64,000 nucleotides of DNA from Konateibacter massiliensis. Lineage in GTDB: Bacteria; Bacillota; Clostridia; Lachnospirales; Lachnospiraceae. Positions 57,318-64,000 of the stretch are shown one piece after another. The position numbers were made by a program, and so were the translations under genes. The stretch's first letter is position 1, and each line of letters opens with the position of its first letter. The DNA is taken from NCBI RefSeq assembly GCF_900184995.1, contig NZ_LT860099.1, forward strand, positions 1,517,931 through 1,581,930, given 5' to 3'. Below the pieces are notes generated by a model. The model did not search any database. It was not told the origin of the DNA and was given only the letters and a program-made list of their open reading frames with translations.

Positions 57318-57690
57318 TCATGCATAGCTATCCCCCTACACTTCATGCTTGAATAATCTTCTATACCCTTTAAAATTCAATAACTATGTATCCTGCTACA
57401 AATAAAAAAATGCATATGACCCGGATGATAACACAATCTTAATTAAATGTATTTTAGAAAATTGAAAGTTTCATTGTCTATCCATTTGGCTGAACATGAA
57501 ACATTGGGTCGTATGCAACTAGATGATTGCCATGCATTAAATTTTCAAAGTACGCGGTCTACATCATTTATGAAGTAAGAAGTTTAAGCTCGTGACATTT
57601 GTATAATATAATCAAACATACTAATAAACAATATGATTTTTTATGAATTTTGTTGGATTTTTTATTTGATTTTTATATTTTTATAAGAAA
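57318..57690. other. Leader region of the GH43 operon with a short open frame
   Basis: No recognised gene. The region must hold the GH43 operon promoter, but only weak hexamers were found (minus-strand TATCAT at 57430-57425 with a poor -35). On the plus strand, 57447-57578 is an open frame of 43 codons beginning ATG TAT TTT and containing SIHLAEHETLGRMQLDDCHA. It has no ribosome binding site and may be a gene remnant or chance. Confidence 0.35.
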
Positions 57691-57740
57691 TAACAAAAAA
57701 ACAACTGGTTTGTATCAAATTTAAGAGATACAAACCAGTT
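57690..57740 (-). terminator. Terminator of the superoxide dismutase gene
   Basis: Perfect 14-bp stem AACTGGTTTGTATC / GATACAAACCAGTT with a 10-nt loop, followed by GTTTTTTTG on the minus strand. Confidence 0.9.
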
Positions 57741-57775
57741 ATTTTATGCTAAAGTCATTTTATTCTATTTTTACT

Positions 57776-58396
57776 TTATCTCCTTCGATTGGCATAATTA
57801 TCAGCAACCTTATTCCAATCTACTACCTCAAAGAAGGCTTTGATATAATCCGCACGTAAGTTTTTATATTTTAAATAGTATGCGTGCTCCCAAACATCAA
57901 TTCCGAAAATAGGCTGCCAAATGCCTTCTGTCTCCAGTAAAGGATTGTCTTGGTTCGGACTTGCCATAATCTGCAAGGAGCCATCCCCATTCGCCGCCAG
58001 CCATGCCCAGCCTGAACCGAACTGCCCTATTGCCGCTTTACTGATCTGCTCTTTAAAATCGGAAAAGCCTGAAAAGGTTTCTTTGATCTTATCTCCTAAT
58101 TCACCTGCTGGCTCTCCGCCACCTTCCGGTGAAAGATGTCCGAAATACAGGTTATGGTTATAAAAACCGCCTCCGTTGTTTCGTATTGCCGCTTTCAGTT
58201 CTTCCGGAATGTCCTTCTTCCAATTGGATAACACATCCTCAATTGCTTTTCCTGTAATTCCTGCCTTCTCTGCAGCGTCATTTAGATTTTTTGTATAAGT
58301 TGCATGATGTTTGGTATAGTGAGTCTCCATTGTCAATGCGTCAATATGAGGCTCCAATGCGTCTAATTTATATGATAATTTTACTTGTTCAAACAT
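57776..58396 (-). CDS. Superoxide dismutase (Fe/Mn family)
   Basis: Converts superoxide to peroxide and oxygen in the cytoplasm. Metal ligands are His in METHYTKHHATYTKNL (two His regions), GFYNHNLYF, and Asp/His in GIDVWEHAYYLKYKNLRADY. GQFGSGWAWL near residue 125 is typical of the family; Fe versus Mn use is not settled by eye. The 206-aa length is normal. It is monocistronic, with a strong promoter and a striking operator candidate at 58444-58470. Confidence 0.95.
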   Translation of the reverse strand: MFEQVKLSYKLDALEPHIDALTMETHYTKHHATYTKNLNDAAEKAGITGKAIEDVLSNWKKDIPEELKAAIRNNGGGFYNHNLYFGHLSPEGGGEPAGELGDKIKETFSGFSDFKEQISKAAIGQFGSGWAWLAANGDGSLQIMASPNQDNPLLETEGIWQPIFGIDVWEHAYYLKYKNLRADYIKAFFEVVDWNKVADNYANRRR

Positions 58397-58443
58397 AATA
58401 ATTCTCCTTTCAATGCCGATATTGTTATTCTATGCTTACTTGT

Positions 58444-58498
58444 GTTAGCTTTAACTAACTTCATAGTTAGATTATATCATAATTTTTAGAGATGTCAA
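58444..58498 (-). promoter_or_regulatory. Superoxide dismutase promoter with three-half-site operator
   Basis: Minus-strand TTGACA (58498-58493), 16 bp, TATAAT (58476-58471). Directly downstream, over the start site, GTTAG (58444-58448), CTAAC (58455-58459) and GTTAG (58466-58470) repeat at exact 11-bp steps in alternating orientation. They form two overlapping inverted repeats. TTAG/CTAA half-sites recall DtxR/IdeR-type metal boxes. Confidence 0.6.
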
Positions 58499-58600
58499 CC
58501 AGTTAATGTAAATTTATTTTCAATTTCATGTTAATATTTTAATTATTATACAATTGCCTTATTTTACAATTAAATTTAGTTAATATTTTCACAAGAATCT

Positions 58601-59098
58601 TCAGTTCCAATTTTTTATTCTCTTCCACTCCCCAATCAGTCTCTCCAAGTTATAAGCCGCATTGGCAGGACTGGTGGAGGGGAGTTCTATAATGTCTCTT
58701 CCCGTTCTTTCCTTTGCAAATTTGCCATACAGTTTTCCCGCTGTCTTCCCGTTGGCATAAATGGCTTTAATATTGCTTTGTCCCAGTATAAGGTTGATAT
58801 CAGCCGGCTCCACATTTTTGATGCTGCTGTCACTTGATCCGATAATATCGCAGCTTTGGATTACATCCCATATGGCAATCCGGCTGCGAAGCAGCATCTC
58901 CTTCTTCTCTTCAATTGTATGTGGAAGCTCCCACTCAAAAATCTCCGCGATGACCTTCCAAAACCTGTTTTGCGGATGTCCATAGTAAAAACCGTTCTCT
59001 CTCGACTTCACCGACGGAAGACTTCCCAAAATTAAAATCTCGGAATTCTCATCAAACACAGGCAAAAAGGTGTGTTCTATTCTGCGATATTCTCCCAT
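58601..59098 (-). CDS. DNA-deoxyinosine glycosylase (UDG superfamily)
   Basis: Removes hypoxanthine from deaminated adenine in DNA. The 165-aa protein has the signature ILILGSLPSVKSRENGFYYG followed by HPQNRFWKVIAEIF, and the C-terminal motif ELPSTSPANAAYN. These match family 6 hypoxanthine-DNA glycosylases. It is alone on the minus strand, upstream of the superoxide dismutase promoter. Confidence 0.88.
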   Translation of the reverse strand: MGEYRRIEHTFLPVFDENSEILILGSLPSVKSRENGFYYGHPQNRFWKVIAEIFEWELPHTIEEKKEMLLRSRIAIWDVIQSCDIIGSSDSSIKNVEPADINLILGQSNIKAIYANGKTAGKLYGKFAKERTGRDIIELPSTSPANAAYNLERLIGEWKRIKNWN

Positions 59099-59129
59099 TC
59101 TTTATACTCCTTCCTACAAGCTGCTTCCT

Positions 59130-59312
59130 TTACATCTGCTTTTTCACAATCTGGTATTCATTACCCATTCGAAAATAAGGGCAGTTTCGAAAGCTGCCGC
59201 GCAAAAACCTGCCGTACTCATCCTCATCCAGATTCACTTCACACTCGTAATAATCCTCTTCTTCATTGTAGATATAGTTTATACAATACTCACAATTTGA
59301 TTTGTCTGACAT
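59130..59312 (-). CDS. Small Cys-containing protein, DUF6472-like
   Basis: 60-aa acidic protein with three Cys (CEYCINY ... YECEVNLDEDEYGRFLRG) and a fourth in NCPYFRMGNEY, a possible zinc site. The pattern matches a small family found mainly in Lachnospiraceae (DUF6472). The ATG at 59312 has AAGGA just upstream. An ATG at 59330 would overlap the pseudouridine synthase gene. Function unknown. It is coupled to the upstream gene by a 1-bp gap. Confidence 0.75.
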   Translation of the reverse strand: MSDKSNCEYCINYIYNEEEDYYECEVNLDEDEYGRFLRGSFRNCPYFRMGNEYQIVKKQM

Positions 59313-59313
59313 G

Positions 59314-60102
59314 TTATCCTTCCTCTCCAAGCAGCCCGCTTATCTCCGCCTTCGTCAAAAGCCTGTATTCTCCTTGCTTTAAGTCTGTATCCAAAGAAAC
59401 AGTGCCGATTGACACTCGCTTTAAATAAATGACATAGCAGCCTACCGCCTTTAGCATTCTCTTTACCTGATGCTTGCAGCCCTCCGATATCGTAAGGTAC
59501 CCCGCCACAACCGGCTGTATATCTCTATTTTTCTTTACCTTCTCATATTTATTTCCCGAAATCTCCTGAACTAATTCAGAAAATAAGCCCTGCTTTATAA
59601 GCTCCACTTCTGCCTCTTTCGTATAAAACTCTTTGTTTTCCAGAAAAAGTCCTTCCTGAAGCATTTTTACTTTTTCCTCGGTCAGTTCACCAAATGCCCA
59701 GAAAAAATATTTTTTGTTCACATGGTGCTCCGGATACATCAATGCATGGTTGAACTCTCCGTCGTTTGTGACAAACAAAAGTCCCTCTGTATCCTTGTCA
59801 AGCCGCCCCACCGGAAAAAGACCGTTATTATCCAGCTCCGCAAAATAATCCATCACGGTTTTTTCTTTCGCATCTTTTCTTGCGGTAATGCAGCCTGCGG
59901 GCTTATGAAACATATAGTAAACCTTTTCTCCATGTTTCACCGGCACTCCCATATATGCAATCTTATCGTTCTCTTCATCAATCTCAGCCGCAGGCACCAG
60001 CTCTGTTCTTCCGTTTACAGACACCTTGCCGTCTTTTATAAAAAGCCGTACCTCCTTTCGTCTTCCGATGGAGGATTCTGATAAAAATTTATCCAATCTC
60101 AT
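59314..60102 (-). CDS. RsuA-family rRNA pseudouridine synthase
   Basis: Isomerises uridine in rRNA, probably 16S U516 by similarity to RsuA. An N-terminal S4 RNA-binding domain (MRLDKFLSESSIGRRKEVRL) is followed by the catalytic core with Asp in FPVGRLDKDTEGLLFVTNDG near residue 101. The end includes EGCKHQVKRMLKAVG. At 262 aa it is complete. Confidence 0.92.
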   Translation of the reverse strand: MRLDKFLSESSIGRRKEVRLFIKDGKVSVNGRTELVPAAEIDEENDKIAYMGVPVKHGEKVYYMFHKPAGCITARKDAKEKTVMDYFAELDNNGLFPVGRLDKDTEGLLFVTNDGEFNHALMYPEHHVNKKYFFWAFGELTEEKVKMLQEGLFLENKEFYTKEAEVELIKQGLFSELVQEISGNKYEKVKKNRDIQPVVAGYLTISEGCKHQVKRMLKAVGCYVIYLKRVSIGTVSLDTDLKQGEYRLLTKAEISGLLGEEG

Positions 60103-60273
60103 ATTTATTTATAAGGCGGTTTCTGCCTTTTCCTTCTTAATTTTTCTGCCCTCCCATCATACCACAAATACTAAGCCCATAAAAGACCCCGCTAAGGATT
60201 TCAATACAGACTGAATATCTTTTCAAAAACTTACCATACTATTTTTATCAATCACCCGAAAGGAGACAAAGAA

Positions 60274-60441
60274 ATGGCAAAGGCAGGTATGAAGCGACCA
60301 AGTCCGAGCGAACCTCATGGAACAGAGAGCAATCACAAAATGCATCTTCCCAAAAATGAAGTTCCGCCTGTACCTGAAATTCAAGGAAAGGCAAAAAGCG
60401 GACACGAGAAAGCAAATCCGATACAGAAAATTTATCCATAA
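60274..60441 (+). CDS. Small basic protein, 55 aa, unknown function
   Basis: A plus-strand gene with AAAGGAG 9 nt before ATG. It encodes MAKAGMKRPSPSEPHG, then a His/Asn/Pro-rich middle (ESNHKMHLPKNEVPPVPEIQ) and ends KANPIQKIYP. It has no hydrophobic segment and looks largely disordered. A strong terminator follows 4 bp after the stop, which with the ribosome binding site argues that it is real. It resembles, from memory, short hypothetical proteins seen in other Lachnospiraceae; this was not checked. Confidence 0.75.
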   Translation: MAKAGMKRPSPSEPHGTESNHKMHLPKNEVPPVPEIQGKAKSGHEKANPIQKIYP

Positions 60442-60444
60442 TAC

Positions 60445-60486
60445 AAAACGGTCAAGCCTTCTTCGAAAAGACTTGACCGTTTTATA
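60445..60486. terminator. Bidirectional terminator between the 55-aa gene and the peroxidase genes
   Basis: Perfect 12-bp stem AAAACGGTCAAG / CTTGACCGTTTT with a 15-nt loop. TTTT follows on the plus strand and TTTT follows on the minus strand. Confidence 0.88.
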
Positions 60487-60495
60487 TTATTCTAT

Positions 60496-61041
60496 TTAAA
60501 GTAATTCTTTTACTTTATCATCGATTTTACTGATATCCGTGGTCGGCTCATAGCGTTCTACTACACTTCCGCTTCGGTCAATTAAAAACTTGGTAAAGTT
60601 CCATTTGATATCCGGTCGATTTTTATAATCCGGATTTTCTCGTTCAAACTTGCTCTCCAATATCTGTGTCAATGGATGCTCCTTGTCAAAGCCCTTGAAA
60701 TCCTTTTGACTCGTCAGATATTTGTACAGTGGGCTTGCATTTTCACCATTCACATCAATCTTTGAAAAAATCGGGAATGTAATTCCAAACTTAGCATCAC
60801 AAAAGCTCACAATCTCTTCGTTGGTGCCGGGTGCCTGATTGCCGAACTGGTTACATGGGAAATCAAGTATCACAAAGCCCTCCTCTTTATATTTTTCATA
60901 TAAATCCTGGAGTTCATCGTACTGCGGTGTAAAACCGCATCTTGTTGCGGAATTGATGATAAGTACCACCTTTCCTTCATACTCTGACAATGATACCGGC
61001 TCTTCGTACACATTCAATACATCAAAATCGTAAATTTTCAT
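60496..61041 (-). CDS. Glutathione peroxidase-family peroxidase, copy 2
   Basis: Thioredoxin-fold peroxidase. The peroxidatic residue is Cys (not selenocysteine) in SATRCGFTPQYDELQ. The second Cys is in LDFPCNQFGNQAPGTNEE. Gln and Trp of the catalytic tetrad are in FPCNQF and KWNFTKFLID. At 181 aa it is longer than its neighbour because of an insert near residues 113-140 (KGFDKEHPLTQILESKFERE). Cys-type members generally use thioredoxin. It lies 15 bp after the paralogue at 61057. Confidence 0.93.
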   Translation of the reverse strand: MKIYDFDVLNVYEEPVSLSEYEGKVVLIINSATRCGFTPQYDELQDLYEKYKEEGFVILDFPCNQFGNQAPGTNEEIVSFCDAKFGITFPIFSKIDVNGENASPLYKYLTSQKDFKGFDKEHPLTQILESKFERENPDYKNRPDIKWNFTKFLIDRSGSVVERYEPTTDISKIDDKVKELL

Positions 61042-61056
61042 CTTTCATTCCTCCTG

Positions 61057-61530
61057 TTAAATTAATTTTTTAATGGATTCTTCTATTTTTTCCGGCGCTG
61101 TAGTCGGAGCAAAACGTTCCACTACTTTTCCGTCTTTATCAACTAAAAACTTTGTAAAATTCCATTTAATCTTGCTGCCCATAATGCCCTTTTGCTGAGA
61201 TTTCAAATATTGAAACAGCGGCTCTTCATTCTCACCGTTGACATCTACCTTTGCAAATAGCGGAAACGTTGTGTTGTATTTCAACTGGCAAAAGCTGTGG
61301 ATCTCCTCCTCTGTCCCCGGCGCCTGATTTGCAAACTGATTGCAAGGAAAGTCCAGTACAACAAACCCCTGCTCCTTATACTTGTCATAGAGCTTCTGAA
61401 GTCCCTCATACTGAGGTGTAAAGCCACATCCTGTCGCTGTGTTGACAACCAAGACAACCTTTCCTTTGTAATCACTCATACTCACAGTTTCTCCTGCGGC
61501 ATTTTTCACATCAAAATCAAATATATTCAT
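61057..61530 (-). CDS. Glutathione peroxidase-family peroxidase, copy 1
   Basis: 157-aa paralogue of the next gene, with peroxidatic Cys in TATGCGFTPQYEGLQ, second Cys in LDFPCNQFANQAPGTEEE and Trp in KWNFTKFLVD. It is first in a two-gene operon with a consensus promoter 43 bp upstream. Probably a thioredoxin-dependent hydroperoxide reductase in the cytoplasm. With the nearby superoxide dismutase it forms an oxidative-defence patch. Confidence 0.94.
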   Translation of the reverse strand: MNIFDFDVKNAAGETVSMSDYKGKVVLVVNTATGCGFTPQYEGLQKLYDKYKEQGFVVLDFPCNQFANQAPGTEEEIHSFCQLKYNTTFPLFAKVDVNGENEEPLFQYLKSQQKGIMGSKIKWNFTKFLVDKDGKVVERFAPTTAPEKIEESIKKLI

Positions 61531-61572
61531 CGTTTTCCCTCCGTTTGGTTCTTTTAAATTGTTCTTGATTAT

Positions 61573-61601
61573 ATTTTACACAATTTAATTAGGTATGTCA
61601 A
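61573..61601 (-). promoter_or_regulatory. Sigma-A promoter of the peroxidase pair
   Basis: Minus-strand TTGACA (61601-61596), 17 bp, TAAAAT (61578-61573). AT-rich flanks contain ATTTATAATTGACA, which partly recalls a PerR box, but the match is weak. Confidence 0.8.
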
Positions 61602-61626
61602 TTATAAATTTTAATTTTTTTAAGTT

Positions 61627-62442
61627 TTATTCGAATTCCGTTTCATGCTTCTTGAAAAAGTCATAGAAATATCTCACATTTTCCAGCTCGGACCACTTTG
61701 CCTCCGGCATATCCTCAGAATCCAAATTATATATTTTGGCATTCAGCGTTCCAAGCATAAAAGGTGAATGAGTCGCAATGATAAACTGGCAATTCAAAAG
61801 CCTTGCAAGCTTATTGATTTCCTCTGCCAGACGCACTTGATTTGCCGGGGATAAAGACACCTCCGGTTCATCCAAAAGATAGAGTGCATCCGGCTCCAGA
61901 TAATCCATCAACATCTGCATAGTCGTCTCTCCGTTTGAGTACTTTTCCTGCCCAAATTTAATGTATCCCAATTGCTCTGCCGTCTTATCTGATTTCTTCA
62001 AGGCTTCTATCATTTCTTTTGGCATTCCCCGCCGGACATGCTCATAGATATAGCCCTCCTCCAAGACCGCTTCCTGCTCTATCTTCTTTATCTCATAGAG
62101 AATATCTTCACTTTTGATGTATCTGCTTCTCCCCGGCAGGCATCGCAAAGCGTTTCCCTCTTCATCCTCCCCCAGCCCGTACCTGCATTCCGATACATAT
62201 TGCATAAAGTATTGAATCATACCGAATTTGTTGTTTGTGGCATGCTCTTTTCCCTCTACCTCTAAGGTGTTTGCTATTATATTGAGCAAGGTGGACTTTC
62301 CGCTTCCGTTATCACCGTATAATACTGTGATAGGAGAAAATACGACCAGTCTTTCATCTTTTTTAGCAAATACGTTGTATGGGTAGATGTTTGGGTTTTT
62401 TACTTTTTTGCCTGACAGCAAAAAACTGCTTAAGTATATCAT
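61627..62442 (-). CDS. ABC-like AAA-type ATPase (SMC/RecF-like), unknown role
   Basis: 271-aa soluble ATPase. Walker A is VLYGDNGSGKSTLLNII, the signature-like loop is KYSNGETTMQ, Walker B is ALYLLDEPEVSLSP and the switch His is in FIIATHSPFML. There are no membrane helices and no partner permease, so it is not a transporter. Such single-domain ATPases occur as housekeeping orphans and in defence systems; no nuclease or toxin partner is adjacent here. It lies 9 bp after the ArsC-like gene. Confidence 0.85.
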   Translation of the reverse strand: MIYLSSFLLSGKKVKNPNIYPYNVFAKKDERLVVFSPITVLYGDNGSGKSTLLNIIANTLEVEGKEHATNNKFGMIQYFMQYVSECRYGLGEDEEGNALRCLPGRSRYIKSEDILYEIKKIEQEAVLEEGYIYEHVRRGMPKEMIEALKKSDKTAEQLGYIKFGQEKYSNGETTMQMLMDYLEPDALYLLDEPEVSLSPANQVRLAEEINKLARLLNCQFIIATHSPFMLGTLNAKIYNLDSEDMPEAKWSELENVRYFYDFFKKHETEFE

Positions 62443-62451
62443 AATAATCTG

Positions 62452-62793
62452 CTACTCCCATTCCTTCCAAATATCAGGTCGATATCCAACAGTCGCTTTC
62501 TTCCCGTTTCTCACAATCGGAGTCAGCAAAACCTGCTGATTTTCTAATACTTTTTCGTCCTTATCCTCATCTGCAATATATTGTATTAATGCAAGAGCGT
62601 CTTTGTCTTTGCAGTTTGAATTCAGTATCTTATCCAATCCTCCCGCTGCCTGTTTCACACTGATATATTCTCCCTTGCTTAACCCCTTTTGCTTTATATC
62701 AATAAATTGGTATTTAACACCCCGCTCTTTAAAATATCTCTGTGCTTTTTTCGTGTCAAAGCACTTGGTTGTTCCGAATATTTGAATGTTCAT
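62452..62793 (-). CDS. ArsC/Spx-family thioredoxin-fold protein
   Basis: 113 aa with the ArsC-family start MNIQIFGTTKCFDTKKAQRY. It has one N-terminal Cys, the pattern KYQFIDIKQKGLSK, and the end TPIVRNGKKATVGYRPDIWK. It lacks the CxxC of Spx, and the arsenate-binding Arg triad was not traced. A role as reductase or regulator is unproven. Confidence 0.85.
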   Translation of the reverse strand: MNIQIFGTTKCFDTKKAQRYFKERGVKYQFIDIKQKGLSKGEYISVKQAAGGLDKILNSNCKDKDALALIQYIADEDKDEKVLENQQVLLTPIVRNGKKATVGYRPDIWKEWE

Positions 62794-62885
62794 CTTTTGT
62801 CCTTTCTAATTTTATTCTTTCTATTGATTATTATATACTTTCCTAAAAGTGTCAACGTAATTGATGGTTTTATATCTCTTGAAGT

Positions 62886-64000
62886 TTATAGCGGCAATGA
62901 ATCCCTTACACACAAAGCCCCCCAGCCGACCAATGGGCTAGGATACTCCGTCACTCCCGGTATCGGCCTTGCTCCCTTTATCAGATATGCCTTCACCTTT
63001 TCCCCATACAAAAACGGATCATTTCCGTCTATAATGCCCCATTCCATCATCATCGCGCACCCTCCTGTCACAAAAGGTGTTGCCATTGAGGTTCCCGAAA
63101 ACACTCCATATCCCCCATTCACTGCAGCCGAGGTGATATCAACTCCCGGGGCAGCGATATCCGGTTTCACAATTCTCACATCATTTGCATATCCTCTTCC
63201 TGAAAATGCGGCGTAGCTCCCAACCATTGTATTATATGCTCCCACTGAGATTGCCCTTATTGATGTGGAGGGAATTGTGAGTGTAATATCTGCATTTGGT
63301 CTTAAAAAATTTGTTCCGACATTCAATGCACCCTCACTAGGAAGCCACATATTGTAATTTCCCGCCACAATTCTTCGTGGGACAAGGCTGATCGTCCATA
63401 TGCCGTCCGCTATATAATCTCCTCGAGGTATAAAATCAATATAAATTTCCTGAGCCGTGCTGTAAGGGCTTGGTTCTCCGTAATAAAGCAACAGCTGGGT
63501 ATTTTCCAAAACAAAGCGCTGCGGACCTAGAATCTGCTGTATTGGACCGACCGTCGTACCTCCCGGTGACCTTATCATGATATCTACATCATCCGAATAC
63601 GACTTCCATATTTGGAGATTCAGTGTTGTCTCATATTCTGAGACGGCAATTTCCACCGCTTCTATCACGCCCTCTATGAGCATTCCCGACGTGTGACCAG
63701 CAGCGGCTCCCTCATTTCCCGTACCGATGCAAATACATGTTTTCCATACATTTGCTGCAAGATTAATATAAGTTTCGAGCAAGGAGGTTCCGTCATGGGA
63801 GCCGTATGTATTGCCAAAGCTTAGATTCAAAGAAACGGGCATCTGATATTCCAATGCCTTTCTAATCACATAGTCAATCGCCTGCATAAGCTCCGTCGTT
63901 CTCGGAAAAGAGTCTGTGCGGGGTGTTCCAAGTTTCACCACAATCATTCTACTCTGAGAGGCAACACCTCGATATAAGCCGTTTGATGCTCTTCCGTTTC
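62886..64000 (-). CDS. S8 family subtilase, Csp-like (N-terminus beyond window)
   Basis: The frame continues to the window edge (ASNGLYRGVASQSRMIVVKL), so the catalytic Asp and His lie outside. The oxyanion Asn is in ICIGTGNEGAAAGHTS and the Ser in GVFSGTSMATPFVTGG near the C-terminus. Between them is a jellyroll-like insert (about 130 residues, from TTLNLQIWKSYSDDVDI on) typical of the Csp subtilases of Clostridia, which process cortex lytic enzymes during germination in some species. Related copies in Lachnospiraceae are of unknown role. An internal ATG at 63947 is not the true start. Confidence 0.88.
   Translation of the reverse strand, partial: NGRASNGLYRGVASQSRMIVVKLGTPRTDSFPRTTELMQAIDYVIRKALEYQMPVSLNLSFGNTYGSHDGTSLLETYINLAANVWKTCICIGTGNEGAAAGHTSGMLIEGVIEAVEIAVSEYETTLNLQIWKSYSDDVDIMIRSPGGTTVGPIQQILGPQRFVLENTQLLLYYGEPSPYSTAQEIYIDFIPRGDYIADGIWTISLVPRRIVAGNYNMWLPSEGALNVGTNFLRPNADITLTIPSTSIRAISVGAYNTMVGSYAAFSGRGYANDVRIVKPDIAAPGVDITSAAVNGGYGVFSGTSMATPFVTGGCAMMMEWGIIDGNDPFLYGEKVKAYLIKGARPIPGVTEYPSPLVGWGALCVRDSLPL

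Noticed and set aside
61627-62793. ATPase plus ArsC-like pair as a possible defence system
   Set aside because: The ATPase has no nuclease, toxin or other effector partner; the ArsC/Spx-like neighbour is a common housekeeping protein.

Overview
The window is about 64 kb of a low-GC, monoderm chromosome, most likely a motile member of the Lachnospiraceae (Clostridia). The grounds are the codY-flgB-flgC-fliE order, CodY, a sporulation sigma factor of the SigK type, a CIRCE-controlled hrcA-grpE-dnaK-dnaJ operon, small Lachnospiraceae-type proteins (IreB, DUF1292, DUF6472-like), TTG/GTG starts with strong GGAGG ribosome binding sites, and very large Ig-rich surface glycosidases. No genus is assigned. 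No rRNA, tRNA, CRISPR array, insertion sequence or prophage was seen. Nearly all genes are on the minus strand.

Layout from left to right. 1-1204: start of the flagellar basal-body operon (flgB, flgC, partial fliE) with a sigma-A promoter and a possible CodY box. 1422-7900: sigK-like, comM/yifB, dprA, topA, codY, ending in a terminator. 7944-13826: a housekeeping run ireB-ruvX-DUF1292-fur-rnjA-ylbF-(short mltG-like)-trmR-U32 peptidase, matching the yrrL-yrrM-yrrO neighbourhood of Bacillus. 13890-22284: mtaB, an isolated plus-strand HPr-like gene, then thiI, cysteine desulfurase, rsmE, prmA and a 769-residue cyclic-nucleotide-domain protein of unknown role. 22372-24704: a self-contained GH112 phosphorylase unit. 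24731-29791: the heat-shock operon with a perfect CIRCE. 29815-34902: an AgrC/AgrA-like LytTR two-component system and a membrane-anchored, domain-permuted GH3 glycosidase. 35055-40883: a CNNM/HlyC-type transporter, a degenerate sigma-70-like protein, a DUF2975/XRE/DUF4173 membrane cassette and an XRE regulator with membrane helices.

40913-57302 is the main accessory feature: one 16-kb, four-gene minus-strand operon of secreted proteins. Three carry GH43 five-bladed-propeller catalytic modules (two of these have two or three GH43-like modules each) and one is a LamG/Ig protein without a catalytic domain. LamG, CBM42/AbfB, InlB-like repeat, Big_2 and leucine-rich-repeat modules surround the catalytic domains. 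None has an LPXTG signal, so the C-terminal Ig or LRR modules are the likely means of retention. The substrate is inferred to be an arabinofuranosyl-containing plant polysaccharide (arabinan, arabinogalactan or arabinoxylan). The first and last genes end in almost identical DNA (about 580 bp), a direct repeat that could delete the two genes between them.

57690-64000: Fe/Mn superoxide dismutase with an unusual three-half-site operator candidate, a DNA-deoxyinosine glycosylase, a small DUF6472-like protein, an RsuA-family pseudouridine synthase, an unlisted 55-residue conserved-looking small gene, two tandem Cys-type glutathione peroxidases, an AAA/ABC-like ATPase, an ArsC/Spx-like protein and the C-terminal part of a Csp-like subtilase running off the window.
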